Shown piece by piece: positions 60,785 to 64,000 of a DNA stretch of 64,000 nt. The position numbers and the translations under genes are program-made. The notes under the pieces were generated by a model, which was given only the letters and a program-made list of their open reading frames with translations, did not search any database and was not told the DNA's origin. Numbering within the stretch: the first letter of the stretch is position 1; each line of letters opens with the position of its first letter. Location: positions 3,581,001 to 3,645,000 of the forward strand of contig NZ_CP032674.1 in NCBI RefSeq assembly GCF_021730305.1, given 5' to 3'. Source of the stretch: Xanthobacter sp. YC-JY1. Its GTDB lineage: Bacteria; Pseudomonadota; Alphaproteobacteria; Rhizobiales; Xanthobacteraceae.

Positions 60785-62470
60785 ATGGCCCTCAGCCAGA
60801 TGGCGCCGACCAAAATGGCGCCCAACATGACCGACTATGCCGAAACCGTCCGCACCTTCCGATGGCAGGTGCCGGAGACGTTCAATTTCGGCGCCGACGT
60901 GGTGGATCATTTCGCCCGCACCGCGGACGGGCCCGCCCTCATCTGGGCCAATGCGGCGGGCGAGGAACGGCGCTTCTCCTTCTCGGACATGGCACGACTG
61001 ACCAGCCGCTTCGCCTCGGCGCTGGCAGCGCGCGGCATCCGGAAGGGGGACCGGGTGCTGGTCATGCTGCCGCGTATTCCGGAATGGCAGGTGGCCATGG
61101 TGGGCTGCCTCAAGCTCGGGGCGGTGCCCATCCCGTCCATCGAGATGCTCACCCCCAAGGACATCGAATATCGTGTGCGCCATGCCGGCGTGCGGGCCGT
61201 GGTGGCGCGGGCCGAGCACGCACCGAAGTTCGCCAACGTGATGGGAGAGGTCCCGGTGCGCCTCGCGCTGACAGGCCCCCTTGGAGGCGCGCCCGGGTTC
61301 GAGCCGCTGGAAGAGGCGCTGGCCTCCGGCGACGAGGCTTTCGCGCCGGTGACCGTCAGGGCCGACGACCCGGCCGTCCTCTATTACACCTCCGGCTCCA
61401 CCGGCCAGCCGAAGGGGGTGCTCCACGCCTCCCGCGGGCTCTATGCGTGGCGTGGTTCGGCCGTCTGCTGGCTGGATCTTCGTCCCGGCGACACCATCTG
61501 GTGCACGGCCGACACCGGCTGGAGCAAGGCCGGCACCTCCATCCTGTTCGGCCCGTGGAGCTGCGGGACGGCCAGCTTCTTCTACGACGGCCCGTTCGAC
61601 CCCAAGGAGCGCCTGCGGCTGCTGGAGCGCTACGGCATCACCGTCTATTGCGCGCCGGGCACCGAGCTTTTCCGGGTGGTGGATGCCGGCGTCGCCGAGC
61701 ACGACCTCTCGCGCCTGCGCCACACCGTCTCCTCCGGCGAGACGCTCAACCCCGCGGTCGCGGCGCGCTGGCAGACGGCGACAGGCATCCCCATCCTCGA
61801 AGCCTACGGCCAGACCGAGACGCTGATGACGCTGCTCAATTATCCCTGCGTCGCCCCGCGCGAGGGCTCCATGGGCAAGCCCCTGCCGGGCCTCGATCTC
61901 GCCGTTATCGACGGCGCGGGCAACCGCCTGCCGCCCGGCGTTGAGGGCGATATCGCCCTGCTCACCCCCAACCCGCAGATGATGCTCGGTTATCTCGACG
62001 AGCCCGAGCGCACCGCCAGCGCCCATGTGGACGGGCCGGAGGGGCGGTGGTTCGTCACCGGCGACCTCGGAATGGTGGATGCGGACGGCTATTTCTACCA
62101 TCGTGGCCGCAATGACGACGTCATCAATTCTGCCGGCTACCGCATCGGCCCCTCCGAGGTGGAGAACGCCCTGCTCGACCATCCGGCGGTGCAGGAATGC
62201 GCGGCAGTGGCGGCGCCCCACCCGGAGCGCGGCGAGATCGTGAAGGCCTTCGTGGTGCTGCGCGCGGGGCTCACCGGCGACAACGCCCTCGCCAGCGCCT
62301 TGCAGGATCACGTGAAGCGTGTCACCGCTCCCTATAAATATCCCCGCGCCATCGAGTTTCTCGGCGAGCTGCCGAAGACCATGACCGGGAAAGTGCAACG
62401 CAAGGTGCTGCGCGACCTGGAGAAGGCCCGCGCCGCCGAGAGGATGGTTCCTGATGTCGCTCGCGCTTGA
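60785..62470 (+). CDS. Acyl-CoA synthetase (AMP-forming, medium-chain type)
   Basis: Intact adenylate-forming enzyme of 561 residues: P-loop YYTSGSTGQPKG, AYGQTE, RWFVTGDLG, hinge and YRIGPSEVENAL, and catalytic Lys in KTMTGKVQRK. It resembles medium-chain or benzoate/methacrylate-type synthetases. Start ATG with CGGGAGGAAA upstream. In contrast to the fused domain in the divergent operon, every catalytic motif is present, so this is the probable activating enzyme of the pathway. Its end overlaps the GntR gene by 17 bases. Confidence 0.9.
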   Translation: MALSQMAPTKMAPNMTDYAETVRTFRWQVPETFNFGADVVDHFARTADGPALIWANAAGEERRFSFSDMARLTSRFASALAARGIRKGDRVLVMLPRIPEWQVAMVGCLKLGAVPIPSIEMLTPKDIEYRVRHAGVRAVVARAEHAPKFANVMGEVPVRLALTGPLGGAPGFEPLEEALASGDEAFAPVTVRADDPAVLYYTSGSTGQPKGVLHASRGLYAWRGSAVCWLDLRPGDTIWCTADTGWSKAGTSILFGPWSCGTASFFYDGPFDPKERLRLLERYGITVYCAPGTELFRVVDAGVAEHDLSRLRHTVSSGETLNPAVAARWQTATGIPILEAYGQTETLMTLLNYPCVAPREGSMGKPLPGLDLAVIDGAGNRLPPGVEGDIALLTPNPQMMLGYLDEPERTASAHVDGPEGRWFVTGDLGMVDADGYFYHRGRNDDVINSAGYRIGPSEVENALLDHPAVQECAAVAAPHPERGEIVKAFVVLRAGLTGDNALASALQDHVKRVTAPYKYPRAIEFLGELPKTMTGKVQRKVLRDLEKARAAERMVPDVARA

Positions 62471-63191
62471 TCCGGTGCAGGTGGAGCCTGCCTTCCGTCT
62501 CGTCGCCCGCACCATCGAGGACAAGATCCTGGCCGGCGAAATCGCGCCGGGGGATCTGCTGCCCTCAGAGGCGGGGCTGGCCGAGAAGCTGGGCGTGAAC
62601 CGCTCCACCATCCGCGAAGCCATCCGCGTGCTGGAGCAGAACGGCTTCGTCAGGCGCGAGGCGGGGCGGAAGAAGCTCTATGCCTCCATCCCCCAGTCCG
62701 GCGACATTTCCCGTCGGCTCACGGCGGCGATGGTGCTGCATCAGGTGACGTTCGAGGAATTGTGGGAGGCGATGTACGCCATCGAGCCCGCCGCGGCCGC
62801 CTCCGCCGCCCAGCGCAGCGATGCGGCCGACCTTGAAGACCTGGAGCGCAATCTCGAGGAGACGCGCAAGGCGCTGAAGGATTCCACCAGCCTCACCGCC
62901 CTCGACATCGAGTTCCACGATTTGGTCGCCCGCGCCACCCGCAACCGGGCCATCCAGATGGCAAGGCTGCCGATCTCCGAGCTGTTCTATCCGCCCTTCC
63001 TGAAGGTGATGTCGCGCCTCAATGCCGGCGAGCGCCTGCTGGTGGCCCATGAGGCGATCTTCGCGGCGGTCCGCGATCACGACGAGAAGCGCGCGCGGGA
63101 CTGGATGGAGAAGCACATCCTGGACTTCAAGCGCGGCTACGAGCTCGCCAATCTCGACATGGCCACGCCCGTGGATATGCCCGAAAAATGA
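62454..63191 (+). CDS. GntR-family regulator, FadR/FCD subgroup
   Basis: A 245-residue regulator with winged helix (LLPSEAGLAEKLGVNRSTIREAIRVLEQNG, HTH within) and FCD domain (ALDIEFHDLVARATRNRAIQ; HEAIFAAVRDHDEKRARDWMEKHI) with metal-ligand His. FadR-like proteins sense acyl-CoAs or organic acids. It is encoded inside the operon it probably controls, giving feedback; the GTCGGAC-N6-GTCCGAC repeat in the divergent promoter region is the likely site. Overlaps genes on both sides. Confidence 0.88.
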   Translation: MSLALDPVQVEPAFRLVARTIEDKILAGEIAPGDLLPSEAGLAEKLGVNRSTIREAIRVLEQNGFVRREAGRKKLYASIPQSGDISRRLTAAMVLHQVTFEELWEAMYAIEPAAAASAAQRSDAADLEDLERNLEETRKALKDSTSLTALDIEFHDLVARATRNRAIQMARLPISELFYPPFLKVMSRLNAGERLLVAHEAIFAAVRDHDEKRARDWMEKHILDFKRGYELANLDMATPVDMPEK

Positions 63192-63907
63192 GTGCGCCCG
63201 CCCCCTCCCCCGCTTCTGTCACCTCCGGCGTCATCTCCGCCGAGGAGGCCATCCGCTCGCGCCGCTCCATCCGCGCCTTCCTGCCGAAGCCGGTCGGCGA
63301 CGAGACCGTCGCGGCCATACTGGAGCTTGCGGCCCGCGCGCCCTCCGGCACCAACATCCAACCGTGGCAGGTGCTGGTGCTGCGGGGTGAACCGCTCGCG
63401 GCTCTGACGCGTGAACTCCACGCCCTCTCCCTCGCCGGCGATCCCGGCACGGAGGAATTTGCCTATTACCCGCGGCAATGGCGCGAGCCCTATCTCTCCC
63501 GCCGCCGCAAGGTGGGGTGGGATCTCTATGGCACGCTCGGCATCGCCAAGGGTGACACCGAGCGGATGCGCCACCAGCTCGCCCGCAACTTCCTGTTCTT
63601 CGACGCTCCGGTGGGCCTGATCTTCACCATGGACCGGGACATGGAGCGGGGCTCCTGGCTCGACTACGGCATGTTCCTTCAGAACATCATGATCGCCGCG
63701 CGGGCGTTCGGCCTCCACACCTGCCCGCAGGCGGCCTTCAACGCCTATGGCGCGGTCATCGCGCGTCGCCTCGCCATTCCCGACACGCAGATGATCGTCT
63801 GCAGCATGGCGCTCGGCTTCGCCGATCCCGAGGCCCCGGAGAACACCTTCACCACGGTGCGTGAGCCCCTGGAGCGCTTCGCGCGTTTCGTCGACGCCAT
63901 CGCCTGA
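63188..63907 (+). CDS. Nitroreductase family flavoprotein
   Basis: FMN-dependent NAD(P)H oxidoreductase of 239 residues: SRRSIRAFLPKPV and ARAPSGTNIQPWQVLVL at the N-terminus (FMN phosphate and flavin contacts), LFFDAPVGLIFTMDR, MIAARAFGLHTCPQAAFNAY and VCSMALGFADPEAPEN. The family reduces nitro, quinone or enone groups. It overlaps the GntR gene by four bases and ends the operon; its contribution is unclear. The last 93 bases of the window hold no gene. Confidence 0.88.
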   Translation: MSAPAPSPASVTSGVISAEEAIRSRRSIRAFLPKPVGDETVAAILELAARAPSGTNIQPWQVLVLRGEPLAALTRELHALSLAGDPGTEEFAYYPRQWREPYLSRRRKVGWDLYGTLGIAKGDTERMRHQLARNFLFFDAPVGLIFTMDRDMERGSWLDYGMFLQNIMIAARAFGLHTCPQAAFNAYGAVIARRLAIPDTQMIVCSMALGFADPEAPENTFTTVREPLERFARFVDAIA

Positions 63908-64000
63908 GCCACACGCTCAATTTCATCCCCGATCGTTTCGCCCGTCCCGCTGCCGCAGGGCGATCGCCTGCGCATGTCACCTGCGCCTGTCACATGAATG

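Overview
The window is 64 kb of GC-rich, densely coding chromosomal DNA with short intergenic gaps, many ATGA-type overlaps and frequent GTG/TTG starts. Gene content (Rieske benzoate dioxygenase, catechol ortho-cleavage genes, several HAAT and TRAP transporters, FCD-type GntR and LysR regulators, an alphaproteobacterial-style S21) points to a metabolically versatile alphaproteobacterium of the Hyphomicrobiales, plausibly Xanthobacteraceae; the family assignment is inference. I saw no tRNA, rRNA, CRISPR array, insertion sequence or prophage.

Layout. 1-2.6 kb: distal part of a branched-chain-type ABC transporter (livMGF). 2.6-9.7 kb: housekeeping and small genes (SPINDLY-type glycosyltransferase without TPRs, N-formylglutamate amidohydrolase, transglutaminase-like protein, ribosomal protein S21, cold-shock protein with a clear terminator, a variant L,D-transpeptidase lipoprotein, several small hypotheticals and the frameshifted C-terminal remnant of a TetR regulator). 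9.7-16.3 kb: an unassigned lactone/acid catabolic locus (OFA-type MFS carrier, cupin, enolase-superfamily cycloisomerase, LysR, SMP-30 lactonase, semialdehyde dehydrogenase). 16.3-23.0 kb: a GntR regulator divergent from an unassigned operon (FAH hydrolase, NodB-like deacetylase, ACMSD-type decarboxylase, MFS carrier, aldehyde dehydrogenase). 23.0-33.6 kb: a benzoate-to-muconolactone locus split around a CatR/BenM-like LysR gene: MFS-benD on one side, catB-benABC-benK-catA on the other, each preceded by a perfect ATAC-N7-GTAT box. No catC or pca genes are present here.

33.6-36.5 kb: two overlapping genes for dynamin-like GTPases, with no recognisable partner. 36.7-47.6 kb: two transketolase operons, one with a full-length transketolase and a hydroxypyruvate-reductase-like enzyme, the other (opposite strand) with an SDR, a split transketolase, a HIBADH-type dehydrogenase and a TRAP transporter with fused DctQM. 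A GcvA-like LysR gene lies at the end, and a TGAA-N5-TTCA (T-N11-A) motif occurs in front of both operons.

47.7-63.9 kb is the most unusual part. A minus-strand operon encodes a complete HAAT ABC transporter whose LivG ATPase is fused in frame to an N-terminal acyl-CoA-synthetase-like domain with a degenerate nucleotide loop, followed by an orphan TRAP-type binding protein and an enoyl-CoA hydratase. Divergent from it is an operon resembling the levulinate (lva) / ACAD10-ACAD11 logic: APH-type kinase, acyl-CoA dehydrogenase, SDR, class III CoA-transferase, intact acyl-CoA synthetase, FadR-like GntR regulator and nitroreductase. Inverted TCGGAC half-sites lie on both sides of the shared promoter region. 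I infer one unit for uptake, CoA activation and breakdown of an unidentified hydroxy- or keto-carboxylate.
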